This document shows, piece by piece, positions 35,623 to 44,174 of a stretch of DNA of 64,000 bases. A model generated the notes under the pieces. That model searched no databases and was not told where the DNA came from. It worked only from the letters and a program-made list of their open reading frames with translations. Both the position numbers and the translations under genes were made by a program. This DNA comes from Halobacteriovorax sp. GB3 (GTDB taxonomy: Bacteria; Bdellovibrionota; Bacteriovoracia; Bacteriovoracales; Bacteriovoracaceae): assembly GCF_028649655.1 (NCBI RefSeq), contig NZ_JAQSLN010000004.1, forward strand, positions 62,001-126,000, in the 5' to 3' direction. How positions within the stretch are numbered: the stretch's first letter is position 1; each line of letters starts with the position of its first letter.

Positions 35623-36618
35623 GTGATCAAAACATGGCTCACAGAAACATTTAATATTAAGTATCCAATTATCATGGCACCAATGTTCTTAGTCTCAAAT
35701 AATGAGATGCTTATCGAAGCAGCAAAGGCCGGAATCATGGGTTGTATCCCTGCTCTCAACTGGAGAACACCAGAAGAATTTGAAAAGGGAATCATCGAGC
35801 TTCATGAAAAATGTGATGGCCCATTTGGAATCAACCTCATCGTAAATAAATCTAATATCCACCAAAAAGCTCAAATTGATATTCTCGAGAAACATCCTCC
35901 AGCATTTATCATCACTTCTCTTGGAAGCCCTGAAGAAGTTATCAAAAGACTTTCTCCTAAAGGGACTAAAATCTTCTGTGATGTTGTAGATGTTCAATAT
36001 GCTAAAAAAGTTGAATCCCTCGGTGCTGATGCTCTCATCGCGGTAAATTCAGGAGCAGGTGGTCATTGTGGACCAATTCCATCAACCATTCTTGTTCCTC
36101 TCCTTCAGAAAAATTGTGAGATTCCTGTTATTAGTGCCGGAGGTATTGGTACAGGAGCTGGTCTACTAAGCACTCTCGCGCTTGGAGCTGAAGGTGTTTC
36201 TATGGGAAGCCCTTTCATCGCAACAAAAGAAAGTGGTGTTAGTGATGCTTACAAACAGGCCTGTGTTGATTATGGAGCAGAAGACATTGTTCTTTCAGAC
36301 AAAGTGTCAGGAACACCTTGTACTGTCATCAATACTCCCTATGTTGAAAAAATTGGAACCAAACAAAACGCTCTAGAAAGTTTTCTAAATAGTAATAAAA
36401 AAGTAAAAAAATATGCAAAAATGCTTACATATTACAAAGGAATGAAGGCCATTGAAAAAGCGGCTTTCTCTGCTACATACAAAACGGTATGGTGTGCAGG
36501 ACCTTCAATTGAATTCATCGAGAAGATTGAACCTGTTCATGTAATTGTAGAAAGGCTCATATCTCAGTACGACGAAGCTGTCTCTAAATTTGATAAGTTA
36601 AAAAATGTTGAAAGCTAA
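35623..36618 (+). CDS. Nitronate monooxygenase-family flavoprotein
   Basis: 331-aa TIM-barrel FMN protein of the NMO/2-nitropropane dioxygenase/FabK superfamily: IIMAPMFLVSN at the N-terminus, GGHCGPIPS, and the FMN phosphate loop VISAGGIGTGAGL followed by LGAEGVSMGSPFIAT. Family members oxidise nitronates or reduce enoyl-ACP; which applies is uncertain. It starts at GTG with GGAG upstream and overlaps the MFS gene by one base. Confidence 0.82.
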   Translation: MIKTWLTETFNIKYPIIMAPMFLVSNNEMLIEAAKAGIMGCIPALNWRTPEEFEKGIIELHEKCDGPFGINLIVNKSNIHQKAQIDILEKHPPAFIITSLGSPEEVIKRLSPKGTKIFCDVVDVQYAKKVESLGADALIAVNSGAGGHCGPIPSTILVPLLQKNCEIPVISAGGIGTGAGLLSTLALGAEGVSMGSPFIATKESGVSDAYKQACVDYGAEDIVLSDKVSGTPCTVINTPYVEKIGTKQNALESFLNSNKKVKKYAKMLTYYKGMKAIEKAAFSATYKTVWCAGPSIEFIEKIEPVHVIVERLISQYDEAVSKFDKLKNVES

Positions 36619-37877
36619 TGATCAAACTTCCTAAGATTTTAAAATACCCTAATTTTTCTAGATTGTATTATGCCGGGCTCACAAGTGAGCTCGGTTCTTT
36701 TGTTACCGAGACAGCTCTTATGTTGTTAGTTTTTAAATTAAGTGAAGGCGACAAATCGAAACTTGGTATTATTAGGGCCTCATTTCTCTTCTTCCTAACA
36801 ATGGGATCTCTTTTAGGTGGACCAATTGGCGAAAAATTTAATCGCAGAAATGTTCTAATCTTCGCCAATATCATTCGAATCCCAATTATTACGGTTCTTT
36901 TTTTTAGTAAGGATTTTTATTCAATCTTGCTAGTCAATGCGATGGTTGCTTTTTTTACAGGAATTTATAATCCTTCCCGACAAGCAATGATCAATGACAT
37001 TGTTCCACAAAAAGAAATAAGTATAGCCAACTCACTCTTTGGCTCAACAATGGCGATTCTCCACATGGTTGGCCCTTTTATTGGAGCGCTTGTCTTTTCA
37101 AAAATGCAGGGAATCGATGAAATTCTAACATTTGACCTTATTACGTATTTCCTTGGAATAGCATTGATTTCGACAATAAACTATCGTCCTCCTAAAAAAG
37201 AAAGCGTAGACAATGTTCAAACAAGTCTTTTTTACGATTTAAAGGAAGGGTTACGTTATGCTCAGAAAAGAGAAGACCTGAGGGCACTTTTATTCAATTG
37301 CTCTATCGCAGGTTTTTGTATTGGTGTTCTTATCCCCCTACTTCTTCCATTTGTAACAGAAGTTCTTCATCTTTCAGATAGAGAATATGGATTAATGCTC
37401 TCTGTTTTTGGGCTTGGTGGTTTCTTTGGTGGAATTATCTCGCATCGACTAACGAGTAAGCACAGACCAGGAAAACTCATTGTTTCTTCAATCGCTTTTG
37501 AACCTTTACTGATGCTACTCTGGTTACTTATTCCAGTCTTTATTCCAAATTTGATCATCTTCTTCTTTTGGGGAGTTATCGTTTTTATTCGCATCCCTTC
37601 TCAACTAAATTATGTTTCAGAAACAGTTGAAACAGAATATCTTTCAAGAATCCATTCAATTCTTGATCTATCATTTGTTGTTCCAAATATTAGTGGGGGA
37701 ATTATCATCGCTTTTATTGGAAATTCCTTTACGACAATGGAGATGCTTTTTTGTACAGCAATTCTCTTTGTCATACTTATTTTCTTTAAAATGTTTACTA
37801 GTTCATCAAAAGCACTCTTTAAAAGTGAAGCAAAAAGAGTCACTCGCGATCAATCAATACAAGATGGTATTGCTTAA
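36618..37877 (+). CDS. MFS transporter, EntS/MFS_3-like
   Basis: 419 aa with about 12 membrane helices. The cytoplasmic loop GPIGEKFNRRNVLIFANIIR is the MFS A-motif position, and the segment PSRQAMINDIVPQKEISIANS is characteristic of the EntS-like drug and siderophore exporters. The substrate is unknown. It overlaps the upstream stop (TAATG) and precedes the saccharopine dehydrogenase-like gene by 12 bases. Confidence 0.85.
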   Translation: MIKLPKILKYPNFSRLYYAGLTSELGSFVTETALMLLVFKLSEGDKSKLGIIRASFLFFLTMGSLLGGPIGEKFNRRNVLIFANIIRIPIITVLFFSKDFYSILLVNAMVAFFTGIYNPSRQAMINDIVPQKEISIANSLFGSTMAILHMVGPFIGALVFSKMQGIDEILTFDLITYFLGIALISTINYRPPKKESVDNVQTSLFYDLKEGLRYAQKREDLRALLFNCSIAGFCIGVLIPLLLPFVTEVLHLSDREYGLMLSVFGLGGFFGGIISHRLTSKHRPGKLIVSSIAFEPLLMLLWLLIPVFIPNLIIFFFWGVIVFIRIPSQLNYVSETVETEYLSRIHSILDLSFVVPNISGGIIIAFIGNSFTTMEMLFCTAILFVILIFFKMFTSSSKALFKSEAKRVTRDQSIQDGIA

Positions 37878-37889
37878 AAAGGATATTAT

Positions 37890-38948
37890 ATGGCATCAAT
37901 TTGGTTAAGGTCAGAAACAAAGGCCCATGAAAAAAGAACCCCACTTACACCGAAAAATGCAAAAAAACTCATCGATAAAGGAGTTGAAGTCTTTGTCGAA
38001 GAATTCCCAGATCGAATTTTCCCCATTAATCAATATGAAGAAGTTGGCTGTACGATTGTTCCAGAAGGCTCTTGGAAAAAAGCTGATACGAAACACTATA
38101 TTTTAGGACTTAAAGAAATCGAGCAAAAAGAAGACTTTCACCACAAGCATATTTACTTCGCCCATGTATTCAAAGGTCAAGACGGATCTAAAGATATTCT
38201 CTCACAATATAAGAATGGCGGGGGTACACTTTTTGATTTGGAATATCTTACAAATGAACAAGGTAGACGTATTGCTGCATTTGGTTTTTGGGCCGGTTTT
38301 GTAGGCGCAGCAGTTGGACTTAAAGGCTACTATTTTCGAGAGAAACATGAAACAAGTATTCCAGCAATCAGCTCAGTAAATGATCAAGAAATTCTTATTT
38401 CAGAACTTAAAGAACTGAGCAATAAAAGTAGCTCTACTCCTAAAGCGATTGTTATTGGAGCAAAAGGTAGATGTGGACAAGGAGCAAGTTCACTTTTTGA
38501 AAAAGTCGGAATCCAAGTCACAAAGTGGGATATTGAAGAAACAAAGAAAGGTGGCCCATTTAAAGAAATTCCTGAACATGAAATCTTTGTAAATACTGTC
38601 TTAATGCAAGTAAAGATTCCACCTTTCATTTCACCTGAAATTATATCAACAGAGTCGAAACTCAAAATTATTTCTGACGTTAGTTGTGATCCTAACTCAG
38701 ATTTAAATCCAATCCCTCTCTACGATAAAATTACTTCATGGGATGAGCCTTTTGTATCAAAGGTAATAAATGATCATAGCTTGGATATCTTGGCCGTTGA
38801 TAACCTCCCTTCCCTTCTTCCTAAAGAAAGTAGTGAAGACTTTTCTGATCAACTCTTCCCTCATCTAGAAAACTTATTACTTGGAAAAGGTGAAGAAGAT
38901 ATTGTTTGGAGTAATGCTAAAGATGTTTTTTTGAAAAAGAGAAATTAA
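37890..38948 (+). CDS. Saccharopine dehydrogenase (lysine-forming type)-like protein
   Basis: 352 aa resembling the single-domain LYS1 group: IWLRSETKAHEKRTPLTP at the N-terminus (the alanine dehydrogenase/SDH substrate site), IYFAHVFKGQDG, GTLFDLEYLTN, and the dinucleotide loop VIGAKGRCGQGAS. LYS1 converts saccharopine to lysine and 2-oxoglutarate with NAD. No lysine-pathway gene lies nearby, so the direction and true substrate are unsure. Last gene of its operon, ended by a strong terminator. Confidence 0.8.
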   Translation: MASIWLRSETKAHEKRTPLTPKNAKKLIDKGVEVFVEEFPDRIFPINQYEEVGCTIVPEGSWKKADTKHYILGLKEIEQKEDFHHKHIYFAHVFKGQDGSKDILSQYKNGGGTLFDLEYLTNEQGRRIAAFGFWAGFVGAAVGLKGYYFREKHETSIPAISSVNDQEILISELKELSNKSSSTPKAIVIGAKGRCGQGASSLFEKVGIQVTKWDIEETKKGGPFKEIPEHEIFVNTVLMQVKIPPFISPEIISTESKLKIISDVSCDPNSDLNPIPLYDKITSWDEPFVSKVINDHSLDILAVDNLPSLLPKESSEDFSDQLFPHLENLLLGKGEEDIVWSNAKDVFLKKRN

Positions 38949-38976
38949 AAAAGGGAGCTTAAAGCTCCCTTTTTTT
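38947..38976. terminator. Bidirectional terminator
   Basis: AAAAAAGGGAGCTT (38947-38960) with its complement (from 38962) gives a GGGAGCTT stem between A- and T-runs. It lies between the saccharopine dehydrogenase-like gene and the convergent small gene. Confidence 0.93.
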
Positions 38977-39214
38977 ATGCAGCATATCGGTGCATTAGAA
39001 TTCGTTTTTTGTCTTCAAAAAGAACTTCAATATTCTTTTGATTCGACTCTTCAACAAACCCTCTCCCGAAACTTGCATGCACTAAATAATCACCTTTCTC
39101 AAATTCTTCTTTCATTTTGTAAGTCTTAAAATCAGTATGATGCATGAGAGTTACTCTCTCCCAATCGACAACTGGCTTTTTAACTCTTCTTTTTCTTCTC
39201 TTTTTTTCCGCCAT
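38975..39214 (-). CDS. Small basic protein with Tudor/SH3-like domain
   Basis: 79 aa. The N-terminus is strongly basic (KKRRKRRVKK); the C-terminal 40 residues (GDYLVHASFGRGFVEE ... VLFEDKKRILMH) look like the small barrel at the end of UvrD/PcrA helicases and similar Tudor-like modules. It could bind nucleic acid or RNA polymerase. The start has AGGGAG seven bases upstream. Confidence 0.7.
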   Translation of the reverse strand: MAEKKRRKRRVKKPVVDWERVTLMHHTDFKTYKMKEEFEKGDYLVHASFGRGFVEESNQKNIEVLFEDKKRILMHRYAA

Positions 39215-39344
39215 AAAAACTCCCTTCGTGGCTAAACCACAGTTTTAAAATAATGAATGTAAGCTTGGTTAATCAAGGCATAGTCTTATTATAGGAGTAG
39301 TTTTAGATGTATTAGAAAATAAGGCAGTTAGAGGCGAAAACTCA

Positions 39345-39368
39345 GGCCAATCCATGAAAGAATTGGCC
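39345..39368 (-). terminator. Possible terminator of the M3 peptidase operon
   Basis: GGCCAAT / ATTGGCC (39345-39351 and 39362-39368) with a ten-base loop. On the minus strand it is followed by GAGTTTTCG, so the T-run is short. Confidence 0.4.
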
Positions 39369-39388
39369 CAAATTTGTGTTTTTAAGAT

Positions 39389-41419
39389 TTAAAGAAGACC
39401 TGCTCTTCTTAAAAGAGCATCAGTTGAAGGCTCTTGCCCTCTAAATTTCTTATAAAGCTCCATTGGGTGCTCAGACCCACCTCTTGAGAGAACATTATCA
39501 TGAAATTTAGCAGCAATTTCTTCATTGAAAATTCCGTTTGTTTTGAAATATTCAAATGCATCAGCATCAAGAACTTCGGCCCACTTGTATGAATAATATC
39601 CAGCTGAATATCCTCCAGCAAAAATGTGTCCAAAAGAACAAGATGTATTTGTTCCATCAACAGGGCTTAAAAGTGCAACTTCTTTCGTCGCTTCTTTTTC
39701 AAATTGATCTACGTCTGAAACATCAGAAGGGTTTCCAGCATGCCATGCAAGATCTAGTAAACCTAATCCGAGTTGTCTAAGAGTTGCTCTTCCCTCTCCA
39801 TAATTTGATGAGTCTTTCAATTTTTGCACAAGATCCGTTGGAATCAATTCACCTGTTTCATAATGTTTTGCAAAGAGATCTAGACATTCTTTTTCATAGG
39901 CCCAGTTTTCAAGAACCTGTGATGGAAGCTCTACAAAATCCCAAAATACATTTGTTCCTGCAATAGACTTATAAGTACATTTAGAAAGCATACCGTGAAG
40001 TGCGTGTCCAAACTCGTGAAAAAGAGTCGTTACTTCATTAAAAGTTAGTAGAGATGGCTTCGTTTCAGTTGGTTTTGTAAAGTTACAAACAATAGAAACA
40101 TGTGGTCTCATGTCTTCACCATTATCTACTCTTTGCTCTCTAAAGAGAGTCATCCAAGCTCCACCTCGCTTTCCAGCACGTGGAAAGAAATCAGCATAGA
40201 ATACAGAAATATGCTTACCATCTTTATCTTTAACTTCATAAGTCAGAACATCTTCATGGTATTTAGGAATATCGTTTCTCTGCTCGAAAGTCAGACCAAA
40301 AAGTTTCTTAGCGACAGTAAAGACACCATCGATAACATTCTCAAGCTTAAAATATGGCTTAAGCATTTCATCATCAATATTGAATTTTTCTTTTTTCATT
40401 TTTTCGAAGTAGAAAGCGTAGTCCCAAGACTTTAATTCTTCAATTCCATCTATCTTCTTAGCATAGGCCTTAACATCTTCCATATGCTCTTTTCCAGCAT
40501 CTAGAGCTTTATCTTTAAGCTCATTCAATAGATTGAAAACATTTTCAGGTTTCTGTGCCATTCTCTCTTCAAGAACAAAATCAGCGTGAGTGTTGTAACC
40601 AAGAAGATTCGCTCTTTCATAGCGAAGTGATGCAATTCTCTTTACGATATCGCGATTATCTCTTTCGTTTCCTTTGAAGGCCTTTGAACCAAATGCTCTT
40701 GCCATCTTTTCACGAAGTTCTCTTTTAGATGAATACATAATAAAAGGAACATAACTTGGGTATTGAAGAGTAAAGGCCCACTTGCCTTCTTCGCCTCTCT
40801 CCTTTGCTTCCATTGCAGCAGCTTCACGAACACCTTCAGGTAGTCCTTCAAGATCAGATTCGTTTTCAACAAACATAACAAATTCATTTGTTTCTTTTAA
40901 AACGTTATCACTAAACTGAACTCCAAGAGTTGATAATTCTTTATCAATTTCTCTTAGCTTTTCTTTTTTATCTTCCGAAAGTAAAGCTCCGTTTCTAGAA
41001 AAGCTTTTATAAACTTTATCAAGTAGAGTTGCTTGTTCTTGATTTAGTCCAAGAGTCTCTCTTTTGTCATAAACTGCTTTAACTTTTTCAAATAGTTTCT
41101 CATCAAGAGAAATGTCATTTCCAAAAGCTGTAAGCTTAGGGCTGAACTCTTTTGAGATTTCAGTCATCTCGTCATTTGTTTCAGCGCTTGTAAGGTTAAA
41201 AAATGCTAGTGTTACAGAGTCTAGAAGAAGGTCTGAATTTTCCATCTCGAGAATAACATTTTCAAAAGTTGGCTCTTCAGTGTTCGCTTTAACTGCTTCA
41301 ATTTTTTCTTTTGCTATCTTGATGGCTTCATCAAGAGCTGGCATGAAGTGTTCATTTTTTAACTTATCAAATGGAATTGTTCCAAATGGTGTATCGAATT
41401 TTTCCAATAATGGATTCAT
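39389..41419 (-). CDS. M3-family oligopeptidase (PrlC/Dcp-like)
   Basis: 676-aa zinc metallopeptidase. The catalytic HEFGH lies in TLFHEFGHALHGML (about 468-480) with the third ligand Glu downstream (FVELPSQVLENWA). FYADFFPRAGKRGGAW is another family signature. No signal peptide, so it acts in the cytoplasm, degrading short peptides from protein turnover or from imported prey peptides. The length matches oligopeptidase A. Last gene of the DtxR-led operon, 14 bases after the transporter. Confidence 0.92.
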   Translation of the reverse strand: MNPLLEKFDTPFGTIPFDKLKNEHFMPALDEAIKIAKEKIEAVKANTEEPTFENVILEMENSDLLLDSVTLAFFNLTSAETNDEMTEISKEFSPKLTAFGNDISLDEKLFEKVKAVYDKRETLGLNQEQATLLDKVYKSFSRNGALLSEDKKEKLREIDKELSTLGVQFSDNVLKETNEFVMFVENESDLEGLPEGVREAAAMEAKERGEEGKWAFTLQYPSYVPFIMYSSKRELREKMARAFGSKAFKGNERDNRDIVKRIASLRYERANLLGYNTHADFVLEERMAQKPENVFNLLNELKDKALDAGKEHMEDVKAYAKKIDGIEELKSWDYAFYFEKMKKEKFNIDDEMLKPYFKLENVIDGVFTVAKKLFGLTFEQRNDIPKYHEDVLTYEVKDKDGKHISVFYADFFPRAGKRGGAWMTLFREQRVDNGEDMRPHVSIVCNFTKPTETKPSLLTFNEVTTLFHEFGHALHGMLSKCTYKSIAGTNVFWDFVELPSQVLENWAYEKECLDLFAKHYETGELIPTDLVQKLKDSSNYGEGRATLRQLGLGLLDLAWHAGNPSDVSDVDQFEKEATKEVALLSPVDGTNTSCSFGHIFAGGYSAGYYSYKWAEVLDADAFEYFKTNGIFNEEIAAKFHDNVLSRGGSEHPMELYKKFRGQEPSTDALLRRAGLL

Positions 41420-41433
41420 AGATTCTCCTATTT

Positions 41434-42696
41434 TTATTTATCATCCGCGATCAATTTAGACTGCAGATTAAAGAGTGGAATGAGTATTAATAACCATAAA
41501 ATCAGGCAAATGGCCAACAAGGACTCGACAAAGACAATGGATTGCACAAAGATCAGGATGAAAGAAATAAGTCCTTTTGAAAAGCGATAGACAACCATAT
41601 CAACAATGTACTTCGCACCATATTTCTGCTTTGCATCCAACGGAAAGTAAAGCATTTCCTTGGCCGCTGAGAAAATCGAATAATCAAATCCCTTATAGAG
41701 AACAAACATCGCTGCGACAGGTAAAAGTCCATTAGATCCACCAATTAGTGAAAAAACAAAGAAACTCATATAAATCACAGGAATGATGAAGTGAATGCGA
41801 CTATTTTTAACTAGTTTAAATAAAATTGGGATAACGAAGATTTGAATGAGAAGACTAACTGTACTAATGATAGAATAGAGTCTTCCTAAATAGCTTGCCT
41901 TCTCAACTTCTCCAAAAACAAATTTCTCAAACTCTACATTGAATTTAAAGTTCGCCAAATTGATACAGAATTGAGTCAAGATAACAAGAGTTGCAATACC
42001 ACAAACATAATAGCGAACTTCGTAAATGGACTTTAAAGGCGAATCTTTTTTATGCTTTGCTTTGTCCTCTTTTAAAACAAACTCTTTTTGCTCGAAGAAA
42101 ATAAAAGCACTGATGAGAACAAGAAGTGCTCCCATTAAGTTTATACTTGCAAGATTTCCCACATCACTAAAAAAGACAAATGACTTTGTTAATAAAGAAG
42201 TAACTTGTCCCCCAAGGATACTTCCAATACTTCCAATGGCCCCTAGAGGACCATAGATGATCTTAGCTGTTTCATAATCTAGAATTGAGTTCATATACCC
42301 TAAGGCCATATGCACACAAAGAACGATATAAACTTCTTTCCAGACAAACAGCGGATAAACCCAATATTCAAAGCCCTGTACTACAAAGTGGTTAAAGAGA
42401 ACAAATAGGACGAAGCTCAATATCGAAACCGTTGCGTAAAGTTTATGAACAGAATGTTTCACTTGAAATTTATTAAAAATAACAATGGCAAAACTTAATG
42501 TGATTACTGAATAAACCCAGACTTGAGGTGTACTTTTGGCCTTGAAAACTTCTAGGAATAGAGCCGTCGATGTCGCTCTAATGAGAGGATATGAGAAAAA
42601 AAGAGAAAACAACGTTAGACATATTCTCGTTAAACTTTTTTTCTGATCACTATTTAAACCTAAAAACTGAGTCTTTATTTCTGATATTATTTTCAA
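41434..42696 (-). CDS. Npt1/Npt2-like nucleotide transporter-family membrane protein
   Basis: 420 aa with about 12 helices. It resembles the ATP/ADP translocase (TLC) superfamily: LDYETAKIIYGPLGAIGSIG, then AAKEMLYFPLDAKQKYGAKY and VVYRFSKG, the signature region near helix 9-10. Classical members exchange ATP/ADP or import nucleotides in intracellular bacteria; many homologues in free-living bacteria have unknown cargo. It is somewhat short and the key charged residues of true ATP/ADP exchangers were not verified. A predatory lifestyle would fit nucleotide uptake. Confidence 0.72.
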   Translation of the reverse strand: MKIISEIKTQFLGLNSDQKKSLTRICLTLFSLFFSYPLIRATSTALFLEVFKAKSTPQVWVYSVITLSFAIVIFNKFQVKHSVHKLYATVSILSFVLFVLFNHFVVQGFEYWVYPLFVWKEVYIVLCVHMALGYMNSILDYETAKIIYGPLGAIGSIGSILGGQVTSLLTKSFVFFSDVGNLASINLMGALLVLISAFIFFEQKEFVLKEDKAKHKKDSPLKSIYEVRYYVCGIATLVILTQFCINLANFKFNVEFEKFVFGEVEKASYLGRLYSIISTVSLLIQIFVIPILFKLVKNSRIHFIIPVIYMSFFVFSLIGGSNGLLPVAAMFVLYKGFDYSIFSAAKEMLYFPLDAKQKYGAKYIVDMVVYRFSKGLISFILIFVQSIVFVESLLAICLILWLLILIPLFNLQSKLIADDK

Positions 42697-42708
42697 TGAA
42701 TCCTCGAG

Positions 42709-43422
42709 TTAGCGAATATACAGATAATAATCAAATGACAAACTTGTCTCTTCGCTATCGTAGTTAAGACCTTGCGAGAGAGAGAGCTCTCTATTTTTAT
42801 TTTTGATTTCATCTTTCATGCTACCAAGATTAACTTTCTTATTTTTAACTGTAGTAATTGTCGTAGTAAGCATGGATCGTCCATAATCTCTCTCTAAGCT
42901 GAGACTAATTTCATACCCTGAATAGCCTCTCTTATTGCACGTCATATAGTATTCATTTCCATCCATTCTAAACATTCCAGGCTTTCCTACACCAAGGAGT
43001 AACTGCGAGCGTGAAACTTGCCCTCCCCCTTCGCGCACCTCTAAAATCTTAGTCTTATTTCCAACTTGTACTTTTCGCTTCACAGTTCTCTCTCGACTAA
43101 CTCTTTCAATCTCGAGTCGGCATGATTCTAATCGTCCAGATCTTTGAATTTGATTAGAACTCTGTGTAACAGGAGGGAGAACTTTATACTGACCAGATAT
43201 GATTTTTTTAATTAAATCTCTTCTTGCTAGTGATAAGACCCTCACACGAACACAATGTCTTTGTTCATCTAATTGAGACCCTTCTCCTGCGAGAAGAAAT
43301 GGTTGAATGGAGTTTTGAACCTGCTTTAAAGAGGTTTGTTTTTCAAAGCAATATAATTCTTGAGAATAAGACTTCACTCCTATAAATAGGCTTAGAAGTC
43401 CAATCCAAATTAATTTAAACAT
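42709..43422 (-). CDS. Secreted protein of unknown function
   Basis: 237 aa with a signal peptide (IWIGLLSLFIGVKSYSQ). The mature part is basic in its centre (RVSRERTVKRKVQVGNK) and ends in a beta-rich region. It has four Cys (LYCFEK, RHCVRV, ESCRLE, MTCNKR), which could form two disulfides. Not recognised. Second gene of the DtxR-led operon, 24 bases after the regulator and 12 before the transporter. Confidence 0.75.
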   Translation of the reverse strand: MFKLIWIGLLSLFIGVKSYSQELYCFEKQTSLKQVQNSIQPFLLAGEGSQLDEQRHCVRVRVLSLARRDLIKKIISGQYKVLPPVTQSSNQIQRSGRLESCRLEIERVSRERTVKRKVQVGNKTKILEVREGGGQVSRSQLLLGVGKPGMFRMDGNEYYMTCNKRGYSGYEISLSLERDYGRSMLTTTITTVKNKKVNLGSMKDEIKNKNRELSLSQGLNYDSEETSLSFDYYLYIR

Positions 43423-43446
43423 ATCGCCTTCCTTGGCCCGTCTAAA

Positions 43447-43977
43447 TTAGTCTTCAGACGAAAGGTATTTATCACCTTCTTGCTTTTCCATAAATTCTTC
43501 AGCGTCATCAAATTCACACAAATCAAGCGCTGTCTTAAATTCAGGAAGCTTATCTCTCTCACCACAAGCGCAAGCAAGATTCTTCATGAACTCAAAAAAC
43601 TTTAAGCTAGTCTCTGGACTCATTAAGTGTTCCATCATACATGAATCTTTCTCTGCGACTTCCTCATCGACTCCAACGAAGTCTCTTAGAAAATAGTAAA
43701 GAAGTGTTCTTGAAGAGAGAATTCTGTGAACTTCATCATGACCTAAGTCTGTTAGAACAAGAAATTTACAATCTTCTTCCTCAGTAACTAGACCTCTTTT
43801 TTTAAGGTTATTTAGTGCTGTTGAAACACTTCCCTTAGTAAGGTTTAAGTCCTTAGCAATATCCGTAACACGGGCAAAGCCTCTATTCTCTTTTAACTTA
43901 TGAATCGTTAAAAGGTAGTGGACCATAGAGTGTGAAAGTTCAGTATCTTTGTTTTTGTCTTTTGATTTTGTATTCAT
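43447..43977 (-). CDS. DtxR/MntR-family metal-dependent regulator
   Basis: 176 aa from the ATG at 43977 (MNTKSKDKNK). A winged helix-turn-helix (MVHYLLTIHKL ... DLNLTKGSVSTALNNLKKRGLV) is followed by the metal-binding/dimer domain with HDEVHRIL, EKDSCMMEHLMSPET, the usual ligand-rich E..C..EH set, then CACGERD. Family members sense Mn(II) or Fe(II) and repress uptake genes. An alternative TTG start at 44013 is unlikely because it would lie inside the operator. No Shine-Dalgarno is visible and the promoter -10 ends only seven bases upstream, so the mRNA may be leaderless. Confidence 0.87.
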   Translation of the reverse strand: MNTKSKDKNKDTELSHSMVHYLLTIHKLKENRGFARVTDIAKDLNLTKGSVSTALNNLKKRGLVTEEEDCKFLVLTDLGHDEVHRILSSRTLLYYFLRDFVGVDEEVAEKDSCMMEHLMSPETSLKFFEFMKNLACACGERDKLPEFKTALDLCEFDDAEEFMEKQEGDKYLSSED

Positions 43978-43984
43978 AACATTA

Positions 43985-44013
43985 TTTGTAGCAACACTGT
44001 TTGACGCAGTCAA
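43985..44013 (-). promoter_or_regulatory. Promoter of the DtxR-led operon
   Basis: Minus strand: -35 TTGACT (44008-44013, five of six), 17-bp spacer, -10 TACAAA (43985-43990, four of six). The ATG follows the -10 after seven bases. Confidence 0.5.
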
Positions 44014-44015
44014 AC
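43999..44015. promoter_or_regulatory. Probable autoregulatory operator of the DtxR-family gene
   Basis: Perfect inverted repeat GTTTGAC-GCA-GTCAAAC. It overlaps the -35 hexamer of the predicted promoter, the classical position for a repressor site. The shape fits DtxR/MntR boxes; recognition is inferred. Confidence 0.7.
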
Positions 44016-44174
44016 GTCAATAATTCTTTGCAGTTATAATTCCATGATCTCTTGATTCAAACAACCCTAAGTGCCTAAATTTACGTCACTCAAGACAGGC
44101 AATTAATGTTCTTGCCCCTAGAAAGAGGTAACCTAGTGCTAAAATAGCTAAAAGATCACTCTATTGGAAATACT

